A program made the translations under genes and the position numbers. Below are positions 26,905 to 35,432 of a stretch of 64,000 nucleotides of DNA, piece by piece (the first letter of the stretch is position 1; the number at the start of each line of letters is the position of its first letter). The notes under the pieces are model-generated. The model searched no databases and was not told the DNA's origin. It saw only the letters and a program-made list of their open reading frames with translations. The DNA is from Streptomyces anulatus (lineage in GTDB: Bacteria; Actinomycetota; Actinomycetes; Streptomycetales; Streptomycetaceae): assembly GCF_000721175.1 (NCBI RefSeq), contig NZ_JOEZ01000008.1:124001-188000 (forward strand). The letters are read 5' to 3'.

Positions 26905-27402
26905 ATGGAGGACGAGGTCGACCGACTGGTCGCTGCATGGCGCCGAGAGCGCCCCGACCTCGACGTGGAACCACTCGAGGTGCTCAGCCGCGTCTCCCGC
27001 CTGGCGCGCCACCTGGACCGGGCCCGCCGCATAGCCTTCGCCGAGCACAACCTGGAGCCGTGGGAGTTCGACGTACTGACGTCGCTGCGCCGGGCCGGCG
27101 CCCCGTACCAGCTCTCCCCCGGGCAGCTGCTCACCCAGACCCTGGTCACCTCGGGCACGATGACCAACCGCATCGACCGGCTGACCAAGAAGAACCTCGT
27201 CGAGCGGCTGCCCGACCCGAGCGACCGGCGCGGCGTCCTCGTCCGGCTCACGGCCGAGGGGCGTGACAAGGCCGACCAGTCGCTGGCCGGGCTGCTCGAC
27301 CAGGAGCGCGCCATCCTCGGCGAGCTCTCCCGCCACCAGCGGGGTGAACTGGCCGGGCTACTGCGCCAGTTGACCGCCCCGTTCGACAACATCCCCACTT
27401 AG
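26905..27402 (+). CDS. MarR-family transcriptional regulator
   Basis: A 165-residue MarR protein with winged-HTH elements EFDVLTSLRRAGAPYQLSP, QTLVTSGTMTNRIDRLTKK (recognition region) and wing DRRGVLVRLTAEG. It probably binds the double palindrome just upstream and represses both itself and tam/VOC; the ligand is unknown. ATG at 26905. Its last 45 bases overlap the 3' end of the convergent response-regulator gene. Confidence 0.94.
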   Translation: MEDEVDRLVAAWRRERPDLDVEPLEVLSRVSRLARHLDRARRIAFAEHNLEPWEFDVLTSLRRAGAPYQLSPGQLLTQTLVTSGTMTNRIDRLTKKNLVERLPDPSDRRGVLVRLTAEGRDKADQSLAGLLDQERAILGELSRHQRGELAGLLRQLTAPFDNIPT

Positions 27403-28143
27403 GGGACGCGTCGCCGGCTCGGCGGGGCCGACCCCCGCCCGGCGGGCCAGCGCCACCGCGGCCAGCGTCGAGTGCACCCCGAGCTTGCCCAGCACGTTCT
27501 GCATATGGGTGCGTACCGTGTGCGGGGACAGGAACAGCCGCTCGGCGACCGCCTTGCGGCCGAGCCCCGCGATCATGCAGCGCAGCACCTCGCGCTCCCG
27601 GGGCGTCAGCGACTCCACCAGCCGCTCGCTCTCGGTGCGGTGCCTGCGAGCGGCGGTCAGTTCCCGCAGTACGCCGGTGAGCAGGGCGGGCGGCAGATGC
27701 GTCTCGTCGCGCAGCACGCCCCGGATCACCGACAGCAGCCGTTGCAGCGAGCAGTCCTTGGCCACCCAGCCCGAGGCCCCCGCCTGGAGCGCGCGGGCCG
27801 CGGCCCGCGGGTCGTCCTTCTCGGCGAGCACCACCGACCGCACGGCGGGCCGGTTCGAGCGGACCCCGGCGACCAGCGAGATGCCGTCGACGACGCTCCC
27901 CTCCTCCGGCCGGGGCGCGGGGACGGGGTGCGTGCCGCCGGTCGTCAGGGCGCCCAGCTCGGCGTCCACCAGCAGCACGTCGTAACCGCGCCCCTCGGTG
28001 GCCGCGCGCTCCAGAGCGCGCAGCGCGGCGGGGCCGCTGCCCGCGGCCGAGACGTCCACGTCCGGTTCGGCCGCGAGGGCCGCCGCCAGCGACTCGGCGA
28101 AGATGCGGTGGTCGTCGACCACCAGAACCCGGATACGCGCCAC
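27358..28143 (-). CDS. NarL/LuxR-type response regulator
   Basis: A 261-residue regulator. The receiver starts IRVLVVDDHRIFAESL and has the phosphorylation Asp in YDVLLVDAELG, with Lys-equivalent VAKDCS. The C-terminal LuxR HTH reads LTPREREVLRCMIAGLGRKA ... SPHTVRTHMQNVLGKLGV. A Glu/Pro-rich insertion after the Asp (THPVPAPRPEEG) is unusual. The GTG at 28143 gives a normal N-terminus. There is no adjacent kinase. The last 15 codons overlap the convergent marR gene antisense. Confidence 0.9.
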   Translation of the reverse strand: MARIRVLVVDDHRIFAESLAAALAAEPDVDVSAAGSGPAALRALERAATEGRGYDVLLVDAELGALTTGGTHPVPAPRPEEGSVVDGISLVAGVRSNRPAVRSVVLAEKDDPRAAARALQAGASGWVAKDCSLQRLLSVIRGVLRDETHLPPALLTGVLRELTAARRHRTESERLVESLTPREREVLRCMIAGLGRKAVAERLFLSPHTVRTHMQNVLGKLGVHSTLAAVALARRAGVGPAEPATRPLSGDVVERGGQLAQ

Positions 28144-28389
28144 AGAACCCCCATCGGTGGGGGCGGAAAGCCGCGGGTACGACGTCCGGGGCTTCGCTGC
28201 GGCCTGGCGACGCCGACGGCCGCCGCCGTCGAACCGCCTGCCGCCCTGCCCCGGACGCCGTACCCGGCTCTCTCGCTCCCCTGAATCGGCACCGGCCCCC
28301 ACCGGTGCTGAGCATCAGCGTACGGGCGGTGGCCACGAGGGGAAGGCGATTCGCCGAACTGGTTGCCCCCGGTGTTTAGGGTGTGCTTC

Positions 28390-28830
28390 ATGTTCCGTCT
28401 TGAGACAGAAGTAGACAGAGAACGTCGCATTCTGCTGAGCGGGCGTCTGCACGAGGACAACGTGGCGGCTTCGGCCGGCCTGCGTGCGCTGCTTTCCACC
28501 GCTGCCGAGCACGAAGTTCCGCTGGAGGTGTGGGCGTTGGACGAGCACGGCGCCCTGGCCGGCGGGCTGACCGGGCGGACCTGGGCGTACTGGCTGCATG
28601 TCGACCTGCTCTGGGTCGACGCCCGGCACCGGGGCTCCGGCCTCGGCGCGCGCCTGCTCGCCGAGGCCGAACGGACCGCCCGCACCGAGCGCGCCTGCAC
28701 CCGCTCACGGCTGGAGACCTGGGACTTCCAGGCCCCCGGCTTCTACCGCAAGCAGGGGTACCAGGAGATCGGCCGGGTCGCCGACTACCCGCCGGGCGTC
28801 ACCGAGTTCATCCTGGTCAAGGACCTGTGA
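28390..28830 (+). CDS. GNAT-family N-acetyltransferase
   Basis: A 146-residue GNAT protein. The acetyl-CoA-binding motif A is LLWVDARHRGSGLGARLLAE, followed by motif B LETWDFQAPGFYRKQGYQEIG. The substrate is unknown. The ATG at 28390 is preferred over 28363 because MFRLETEVDRERR matches GNAT starts. It is convergent with galK and ends 18 bases from the galK stop. Confidence 0.88.
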   Translation: MFRLETEVDRERRILLSGRLHEDNVAASAGLRALLSTAAEHEVPLEVWALDEHGALAGGLTGRTWAYWLHVDLLWVDARHRGSGLGARLLAEAERTARTERACTRSRLETWDFQAPGFYRKQGYQEIGRVADYPPGVTEFILVKDL

Positions 28831-28848
28831 GCGCGGGACGCCGCGGGC

Positions 28849-30087
28849 TCAGCGCAGTCGGCGCGCTCCGGCCGACGGGATGGCGTCGAAGATCCCGGGG
28901 GCCGCGTGTCCGGCCGCCGCGAACGCCTCGCTGACGGCCTTGGCCACGGTGCCGGCCGCCGCCTCCTCCACCAGGACGACCGCCGAGCCGCCGAAGCCGC
29001 CACCGGTCATCCGCGCACCGAGCGCACCGGCCGCCATCGCCGCCTCGACCACCAGGTCCAACTCGGGGCAGGAGACCCGCAGATCGTCGCGGAGGGAGCG
29101 GTGGCCCTCGTTCAGGACGGGGCCCGCGGCCCGGACGTCGCCCCCGTCGAGCAGGGCGATGACCTGCTCGACCCGGCGGTTCTCGCCGACGACATGGCGT
29201 ACGCAGCGGATCACGGACTCGTCCGCCCCGGCGTCGGCGAGGGTGGTGAGCGCCGCGTCGAGGTTCGCGTACGGCAGGTCGCGCAGCATCGGTATGCCGA
29301 GCAGCCGGGCGCCCTCCTCGCAGCCGGCCCGGCGCTCCGCGTACGCGCCGTCGCCGAGCGCGTGCTTGACCCGGGTGTCGACGACCAGGAGCGTCAGGCC
29401 CTGGGAGGCCAGGTCGAAGGGGACCTGGCGCAGGGAGAGGTCGCGGGTGTCCAGGTGGAGGGCGTGGCCCTCGGTGCAGCAGGCCGAGGCCATCTGGTCC
29501 ATGATCCCGCAGGGCACGCCGACGAAGTCGTTCTCGGCGCGGCGGCCGGTCACGGCGAGTTCGGCCGCGGGGAGGCCCAGGTCGAAGAGGTCGTTCAGGG
29601 CGAGCGCGGTGACGACTTCGAGGGCGGCGGAGGAGGAGAGTCCGGCGCCGGTGGGCACGGTGGAGGTGAGAGCGATGTCCGCCCCGGTGACCGGGTGGCC
29701 GGCCTCGCGCAGCGCCCAGAGCACGCCCGCCGGGTAGGCGGCCCAGCCGTGGCCGGGGTGCGGGGCGAGTTCGTCGACCCGCAGCGAGACGACGCCGCCG
29801 GGGACGTCGGAGGAGTACAGCCGCAGGACGCCGTCGTCACGGCGGGAGACGGCCGCGCGGGCGGTGTGCGGGAGGGCGAGCGGCAGGACGAAGCCGTCGT
29901 TGAAGTCGGTGTACTCGCCGATGAGGTTCACTCGTCCGGGTGCCGCCCAGATGCCGTCGGGCTCGGTTCCGTACAGCTCGGTGAAGGTGCTGGCGGGGTC
30001 GGTCCCGTGCTGCTCGGCAGCGGTCGCGTCGGGGTCGGTCCCGGACGGCTCCGCGGAGGCCGTGGACGGCTCGGTGGTCTCGGTCAT
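28849..30087 (-). CDS. galK: Galactokinase
   Basis: A 412-residue GHMP kinase that phosphorylates galactose in the Leloir pathway. Motifs: [20 protein letters not shown] (galactokinase signature), [14 protein letters not shown] (ATP loop) and [14 protein letters not shown]. The first 40 residues are an extra Thr/Glu/Pro-rich segment with a loosely repeated GTDP(D/A) motif, absent from most galactokinases, so a later start is possible. Overlaps galE by 4 bases (ATGA). Confidence 0.95.
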   Translation of the reverse strand: MTETTEPSTASAEPSGTDPDATAAEQHGTDPASTFTELYGTEPDGIWAAPGRVNLIGEYTDFNDGFVLPLALPHTARAAVSRRDDGVLRLYSSDVPGGVVSLRVDELAPHPGHGWAAYPAGVLWALREAGHPVTGADIALTSTVPTGAGLSSSAALEVVTALALNDLFDLGLPAAELAVTGRRAENDFVGVPCGIMDQMASACCTEGHALHLDTRDLSLRQVPFDLASQGLTLLVVDTRVKHALGDGAYAERRAGCEEGARLLGIPMLRDLPYANLDAALTTLADAGADESVIRCVRHVVGENRRVEQVIALLDGGDVRAAGPVLNEGHRSLRDDLRVSCPELDLVVEAAMAAGALGARMTGGGFGGSAVVLVEEAAAGTVAKAVSEAFAAAGHAAPGIFDAIPSAGARRLR

Positions 30088-31079
30088 GGCGTGGTCGTGT
30101 CCTCTCGGCGGGCGAACTGCCAGGCGTCGGCGATGATTCCGGCCAGGTCGGCGCGGGTCGGCCGCCAGCCGAGGCGCTCGACGGCGGTGGCGGCGGAGGC
30201 GACGAGGACGGCCGGGTCGCCACCGCGGCGGGGGGCGGCGGTCTCGGGGACCGCGTGGCCGGTGACCTTGCGGACGGTCTCGATGACCTCGCGGACCGAG
30301 AAGCCGTTGCCGTTGCCGAGGTTGCAGATCAGGTGTTCGCCGGGGGTGGCGGCCCTGAGGGCCAGCAGGTGGGCGTCGGCGAGGTCGGCGACGTGGATGT
30401 AGTCGCGGACGCAGGTGCCGTCGGGGGTGGGGTAGTCGTCGCCGTACACGGAGATCGACTCGCGCTGCCCCAGGGCCACTTGGAGGACCAGCGGGATGAG
30501 ATGGGACTCGGGGGTGTGGCGCTCGCCGCAACTTCCGTAGGCCCCGGCCACGTTGAAGTAGCGCAGCGAGACGGCCGCCAGGCCGTGGGCGGTGGCCTCG
30601 CCGCTGATCATGTGGTCGACGGCGAGCTTGGACGCGCCGTAGGGGCTGGTGGGGGCGGTGGGGGCGGTCTCGGTGATGGGGCTGGAGACCGGTTCGCCGT
30701 AGGTGGCGGCGGTGGAGGAGAAGACGAGGGTGCGCACGCCGTGCTCGCGCATCGCGGCGAGCAGGGTGGTGGTGCCGCCGACGTTGTTGACCCAGTACTT
30801 CTCCGGGTCGACGACGGACTCGCCGACCTGCGAGAACGCGGCGAAGTGCAGGACGCCGTCGTAGGAGGGGTCCAGGTGGCGGGCGGCGTCCTGGACGCGG
30901 CCCTCGATGAACGTGGCGCCGGCCGGGACTCCGGCGCGGAAGCCGGTGGAGAGGTCGTCCAGGACCGTCACCGCGTGCCCGGCCTCCAGCAGGTGCTGGG
31001 CGACGACGCTGCCGACGTATCCGGCGCCGCCGGTGACCAGGTACTTCTTCGGGTCGCTCACGTTCTGGGGGTTACTCAC
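30084..31079 (-). CDS. galE: UDP-glucose 4-epimerase
   Basis: A 331-residue extended short-chain dehydrogenase. The NAD-binding motif is [14 protein letters not shown] and the catalytic residues are Ser/Tyr/Lys in [10 protein letters not shown] and [11 protein letters not shown]. Interconverts UDP-galactose and UDP-glucose. Middle gene of the galT-galE-galK operon, joined on both sides by 4-base ATGA overlaps (30084-30087 and 31076-31079). Confidence 0.96.
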   Translation of the reverse strand: MSNPQNVSDPKKYLVTGGAGYVGSVVAQHLLEAGHAVTVLDDLSTGFRAGVPAGATFIEGRVQDAARHLDPSYDGVLHFAAFSQVGESVVDPEKYWVNNVGGTTTLLAAMREHGVRTLVFSSTAATYGEPVSSPITETAPTAPTSPYGASKLAVDHMISGEATAHGLAAVSLRYFNVAGAYGSCGERHTPESHLIPLVLQVALGQRESISVYGDDYPTPDGTCVRDYIHVADLADAHLLALRAATPGEHLICNLGNGNGFSVREVIETVRKVTGHAVPETAAPRRGGDPAVLVASAATAVERLGWRPTRADLAGIIADAWQFARREDTTTP

Positions 31080-32119
31080 TTGCTCGCTACCTCTCGCAGT
31101 CGCTCGGCCGCGGCCTCCGGCGGCACGTCGTTGATGAACACGCTCATGCCGGACTCGGATCCCGCGAGGAACTTCAGCTTGCCGGAGGTCCGGCGAATGG
31201 TGAAAAGCTCCAGATGCAGGGCGAAGTCCTCCCGTCCGGGGACCCTGAACGGCGCCTGGTGCCAGGCGGAGATGTACGGGGTCGGCGGCTCGGCGGGTCC
31301 GAAGATCCGGTCGAAGCGCCTCAGGAGTTCCAGATAGACCTGCGGGAACTCCGTCCGCGCCTCCTCGTCCAGTTCCCGCAGGTCGGGGACGCGGCGGCGG
31401 GGGTGGAGGTGGACCTCGTAGGGCCAGTGCGCCGCGTACGGGACGAAGGCGGTCCAGTGGTCGGTGGCGAGGACGATGCGCGAGCCGTCCTTCTCCTCGC
31501 GGGCGACGACGTCGTCGAAGAGGTTGCGGCCGGTCTCCTCGCGGTGGCGGGCGGCCGAGCGGAGCATCAGTTCGGTGCGCGGGGTGACGAAGGGGTAGCC
31601 GTAGATCTGGCCGTGCGGGTGGCCGAGGGTGACGCCGATCTCGGCGCCGCGGTTCTCGAAGCAGAAGACCTGGGTGACCTGGTCGAGTGCGGCCAGCGCG
31701 GCGGTGCGGTCGGTCCAGGCGGCTAGGACGAGGGCGGTCTGCTCCTCGGTGAGGCCGGCGAAGGACGCGTCGTGGTCGGAGGTGAAGCAGACGACCTCGC
31801 AGCGGCCGGAGTCGCCGGCCAGGGAGGGGAAGCGGTTCTCGAAGACCGCGACGTCGTAGTGGTCGTCGGGGATCTCGCTCTGCCGCCCGTCCCGGGTGGG
31901 GCAGAGCGGGCAGGCGTCGGCCGGCGGGTGGTAGGTCCGGGCCTGGCGGTGCGAGGCGATGGCGACGGCGTCGCCGAGCAGCGGGTCGCGGCGGATCTCG
32001 GACGAGGTCGAGACGGGATCCAGGGGGCGACGGTCGACGGCGTCGCGGACGGTGTCGTCCGCGGAGTCGTAGTAGATCAGCTCACGGCCGTCGGCGAGGG
32101 TCGTAACCGTCTTCTTCAC
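31076..32119 (-). CDS. galT: Galactose-1-phosphate uridylyltransferase
   Basis: A 347-residue GalT. The active-site nucleophile is in [12 protein letters not shown], with zinc ligands likely in CPLCPTRDG and the HHPP-type histidines, and a second domain with [11 protein letters not shown]. Transfers UMP between glucose-1-P and galactose-1-P. The GTG at 32119 has GGAGG about 7 bases upstream. First gene of the operon. Confidence 0.96.
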   Translation of the reverse strand: MKKTVTTLADGRELIYYDSADDTVRDAVDRRPLDPVSTSSEIRRDPLLGDAVAIASHRQARTYHPPADACPLCPTRDGRQSEIPDDHYDVAVFENRFPSLAGDSGRCEVVCFTSDHDASFAGLTEEQTALVLAAWTDRTAALAALDQVTQVFCFENRGAEIGVTLGHPHGQIYGYPFVTPRTELMLRSAARHREETGRNLFDDVVAREEKDGSRIVLATDHWTAFVPYAAHWPYEVHLHPRRRVPDLRELDEEARTEFPQVYLELLRRFDRIFGPAEPPTPYISAWHQAPFRVPGREDFALHLELFTIRRTSGKLKFLAGSESGMSVFINDVPPEAAAERLREVASK

Positions 32120-32503
32120 CAGGGTCCTCCACCAGATCCTCCCAACACAATCGCACACAACAAACCATGAACGAACATCTCCGTCAATGGTTCGGCCGCC
32201 CGCACGGCACGGCACGGCACGGCACTCGTCGCGGACTCCTCACGGGCGGCCGAACCTCGGCGCCACCGAGATCCCTCGGCGTGATCGTCACAGTCGCCGG
32301 CATCAGCCCGTCCGACGCCGGCCCGAAGAAGACCGAGGGCGTCCGGACGGGCCTCGCCATGCCGGCGCCCGGCCTGTTCTTCCTGGTCCGGATGAGGCCG
32401 CGCCCTGCCGAGGCCCCGGCGGCTCCGGAACCGGCGCCGTCACCGGAGTCCGACGCGGGCTGAGGCCGCAAGCCCGTCCGTTCACGTCCCGCAGGGCCCT
32501 ACG
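32120..32503. promoter_or_regulatory. gal operon upstream region with tandem 5-mer
   Basis: This 384-bp region upstream of galT contains, on the minus strand at about 32141-32170, GT-rich direct repeats (TTGTTGTGTG and GATTGTGTTGG) reminiscent of the hexamer repeats reported at the Streptomyces galP1 promoter. A perfect tandem of the 5-mer GGCAC (about five units, 32204-32226) follows. A 98-residue plus-strand ORF (32167-32463) crosses it but lacks homology that I recognise and a convincing ribosome site, so I do not call it. Confidence 0.5.
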
Positions 32504-33214
32504 TCACCCGCTCTGCCCGGGGACGTACGGCCCCTGCGGCATGCCGCCGTTGCCCGCGGCCCGCTCCAGCAGTCCCGTACGGGCGGCGAGCGCGGCGGCT
32601 TCGAGGCGGGAGCCGACCCCGAGTTTCATCAGGACCCGCTGGACATGGGTGCGGGCGGTGCTCGGGGCGATGTCCATCCCGGCCGCGATCAGCCGGGTGT
32701 CCTCGCCCTCGGCGACCCGCACCAGCACCTCCGCCTCGCGCGGGGTGAGCATCCGCAGCAGCCGCCGCCCCTCGTCGTCGGGCTGGGCGGCCGGGTTGAG
32801 CAGTTCGGCGAAGGCCCCCCGCAGCAGCTGCGGGGCGATGGCGCTCTCCCCCGCCCGCGCCTTGAGCATGGCCCGCTCGACGCCCTCGATGCGCTCGTCG
32901 TGCCGGACGTACCCCGCGGCCCCGGCGGCGAACGCCGCGGCGATCCCGCGCGGGCTGGGCACCGGCCCGAGGACCACCACCGCCACCTGCGGACGCTCCC
33001 GCCCGATGCGCGTGATCGGGTCGAAGGCCCCGGGGGCGGCGGGCGAGGCCGTACCGAACAGGCAGACCTCCGGGGCCCTGCTGACCACCAGTTCCGCGGC
33101 CCCGGACGTCGGCGCGGCCGCCGCGAGCACCCGGTGCCCGCGCAGTTTCAGCGCCGAGGCGAGTGCCTCGGCGAGCAGACGGTGATCATCGACCACCATG
33201 AGCCGCACGCCCAT
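32504..33214 (-). CDS. LuxR-type regulator with degenerate receiver
   Basis: A 236-residue NarL-like protein. The receiver keeps the acidic pair (LMVVDDHRLLAEAL), but the phospho-acceptor position is replaced: the strand that should end in Asp reads PEVCLFGTASP. The C-terminal HTH is intact (LTPREAEVLVRVAEGED, APSTARTHVQRVLMKLGV). It is probably phosphorylation-independent, perhaps controlled by ligand or protein binding. There is no neighbouring kinase. The tail (GGMPQGPYVPGQSG) is Gly/Pro-rich. Confidence 0.9.
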   Translation of the reverse strand: MGVRLMVVDDHRLLAEALASALKLRGHRVLAAAAPTSGAAELVVSRAPEVCLFGTASPAAPGAFDPITRIGRERPQVAVVVLGPVPSPRGIAAAFAAGAAGYVRHDERIEGVERAMLKARAGESAIAPQLLRGAFAELLNPAAQPDDEGRRLLRMLTPREAEVLVRVAEGEDTRLIAAGMDIAPSTARTHVQRVLMKLGVGSRLEAAALAARTGLLERAAGNGGMPQGPYVPGQSG

Positions 33215-33394
33215 CGGTCCTCAGCCCCCAAAGCCCTGTTCGCCCGGCCCCCCGGACTCCTGCCCCGGCAAGCTACACGCTTGTCCGACGCCGCGCGGCC
33301 CTTCTGTGGGGGAAGCCCCCAGAATGCCGAATTCTGCGCGGGTCGGGGCTCGTTGACCGGCTGTCGGTGATCGGCTCGGCGATGGAAAACGATC

Positions 33395-33427
33395 GGCCCT
33401 GCCGGTCGGTGATCGACCGGCAGGGCC
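33395..33427 (-). terminator. Terminator after the beta-propeller genes
   Basis: A perfect 14-bp stem, GGCCCTGCCGGTCG / CGACCGGCAGGGCC, with loop GTGAT lies 40 bases beyond the stop of the last PQQ-like gene on the minus strand. It isolates the regulator gene further downstream. Confidence 0.8.
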
Positions 33428-33466
33428 TGGAGCGCGGATCGCGCCGCTCGTGGAGGTGAGCGGTGG

Positions 33467-35347
33467 TCAGTCGGTGCGGTAGCCGACGACGAGGTAGAGC
33501 TTGTCGTCGGCGTCGACGACGCTGCGCTTGCTGACCAGGATCTTCGACTTGAAGAAGTGGCCGTCGGAGTACAGGAGTTCGGAGTGGTCGGTGGAGAACC
33601 GCCGCTCCGCCTCCCGGACCGCCTCGTTGCTCGGGTTCTCCATCAGCAGGGTCTGCTTGAAGGTCTCACCGTCGATGGAGACGATCTGGCCGCCCTTGTC
33701 GTAGGGGGGCTCCTTGTACGCGATGACGTTGGTGCCGTCCATCCGCAGCGGGATCAGGCTGTAGCGGTCGCCCGCGTCGGCCCGGCCGCCGAGGAGCTTC
33801 CCGGTGGTCAGGTCGAAGGCGACGACCTCGTTGGTCTCGCCGTACTCGCTGGTGCCGTCGTGGTTCTCGGTCGGCAGGTAGAGCCGGTTGTTGCCGACGG
33901 CCAGGTTCTGGCAGCGCTCGACCTCGGTGGAGCCGCAGCGGGCCGCGTACTGCTCGGCGTCGGCGGAGATGCGCACGATCAGCTTGCCGGTCGCCGCGTC
34001 GATCGAGAAGAAGTCGGAGATGCTGCTGCCGTCGCCGGCGGTGTCGCCGACGTCGGCCGCGACCACCAGCGGCTTGGTGGAGACGATGCTCGCGTAGTCG
34101 ACGCCCGCGGGCATCTGGAACGAGGACAGCGGGGCGCCGGTCGTCGGGTTCAGCGCCTGCACGGTGAGCTGCGGGCTGTCGTACGTACCGCACTTGCGGA
34201 CCACGGCGAGGGCTTCGCCGCCCCCGTAGCCGCGGTCGTAGCAGCCGTCCGCGCCGACCTTCGGCTTCCAGAGCTCGGCGCCGTCCTCCAGCTTGAAGGC
34301 CGCGCCGCCCGAGGTGCCGCCGGCGGCGACGGTGGTCCCGCTGAGCGTGACCTCGTCGAAGCGGATCTGCTTGTCACCGCCGGTGGCGGAGGTGACGCCC
34401 TTGCTCCACAGGAGCTTGCCGGCGGTCAGGTCGATCGCGCCGACCTGGTTGCACGACGGGTACTTGTTCTCCTTGGTCGCCTTCGTCTCCTCGAAGACGA
34501 TGGCGGTCCTGTAGTCCTCGCTCATGTGCCGGGAGGCGGAGCAGACCTCGCCGGGCAGCGGGATGGACCAGAGCTTGGTGCCCTTGTCGCGGTCGTAGGC
34601 GGTGATCTCGGCGACGCCGGACTTCACGTACGCCTTGTCGGTGAGCCAGGAGCCCATGACCGTGGTGATGTCGGTGACCACCGGCTCCGGGAGCTGGAAG
34701 GCGACCTGGGACTTGGTGTTGGCGGGTGCCTTCTCGTCGCCGCCGGCCAGGCCGCCGCTCTCGCCGCCCTTGGCCTCGCCGCCGGTGGAGCCGGACGAGG
34801 AGGCCTCGTTCCCGCCGCCCTTGCCGTCGTCGCCGGTGGAGGCGTAGATGACCCCGGCGCCGATGATCAGCACCACGGCGACGGCCGCGGCGACGATGAT
34901 CTGCATCTGGGTGGTGAACTTCTTGCCGCCGTTGCCGTCCGGCTGCGGGGCCCCGTACTGCGGCTGCATCGGCTGGGTCGGGTAGCCGTAACCCTGCTGC
35001 GGCATCCCGGGCTGGCCGGCGGGCCCCTGCGGGTAGCCGTAACCCTGCTGCGCGGCCTGGGGGTAGCCGTATCCGTTCGGCTGCGGCGCGGGCGGGGTGG
35101 GGTAGCCGCCCGGCGACGGGGGCGGCGGGGTGCCGTAGCCCCCGGCGGGCGCGTCCTGCGGCGCGGCGGGCGGCTGCTGCGGCTGCTTGCCGAAGGGGTC
35201 CGCGGGCGGCGGGGTCGGCTGGCCGAACCCTCCCGGCGGCGGGTCCTGCGGCGCACCGAACCCACCGGAGGGCGGCCCGGCCGGCGTCGGGGGCGTGTTC
35301 TGCGGCTCGTTGGGCGGCTGCTGCGGTGGCTGGGGCGGCTGGGTCAT
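33467..35347 (-). CDS. Membrane-anchored PQQ-like beta-propeller protein (paralogue 1)
   Basis: A 626-residue protein. Residues 1-145 are Pro/Gly/Gln-rich and cytoplasmic by the positive-inside rule. One transmembrane helix (IIVAAAVAVVLIIGAGVIY) follows. A Gly/Ser/Lys linker leads to a PQQ-type beta-propeller of about 400 residues outside the cell, with blades such as LTAGKLLWSKGVTS and DLTTGKLLGGRADAG and several Cys pairs. The tryptophan-docking motifs are only partly conserved, so cofactor binding is doubtful. Function unknown; a surface sensor or scaffold is inferred. Last of three tandem paralogues. Confidence 0.85.
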   Translation of the reverse strand: MTQPPQPPQQPPNEPQNTPPTPAGPPSGGFGAPQDPPPGGFGQPTPPPADPFGKQPQQPPAAPQDAPAGGYGTPPPPSPGGYPTPPAPQPNGYGYPQAAQQGYGYPQGPAGQPGMPQQGYGYPTQPMQPQYGAPQPDGNGGKKFTTQMQIIVAAAVAVVLIIGAGVIYASTGDDGKGGGNEASSSGSTGGEAKGGESGGLAGGDEKAPANTKSQVAFQLPEPVVTDITTVMGSWLTDKAYVKSGVAEITAYDRDKGTKLWSIPLPGEVCSASRHMSEDYRTAIVFEETKATKENKYPSCNQVGAIDLTAGKLLWSKGVTSATGGDKQIRFDEVTLSGTTVAAGGTSGGAAFKLEDGAELWKPKVGADGCYDRGYGGGEALAVVRKCGTYDSPQLTVQALNPTTGAPLSSFQMPAGVDYASIVSTKPLVVAADVGDTAGDGSSISDFFSIDAATGKLIVRISADAEQYAARCGSTEVERCQNLAVGNNRLYLPTENHDGTSEYGETNEVVAFDLTTGKLLGGRADAGDRYSLIPLRMDGTNVIAYKEPPYDKGGQIVSIDGETFKQTLLMENPSNEAVREAERRFSTDHSELLYSDGHFFKSKILVSKRSVVDADDKLYLVVGYRTD

Positions 35348-35432
35348 GGTGTGCGTACCTCGGGAGACGAGTGGGTGTGGGGGCGCGGGGAACCGGAAGG
35401 GGCCGGCTGCTGTCGGACGCCGGGGCGAGCCG

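Noticed and set aside
32167..32463. 98-residue plus-strand ORF between gal and the regulator gene
   Set aside because: No recognisable homology, poor ribosome site, and its 5' part runs through the gal promoter and a 5-mer tandem repeat.
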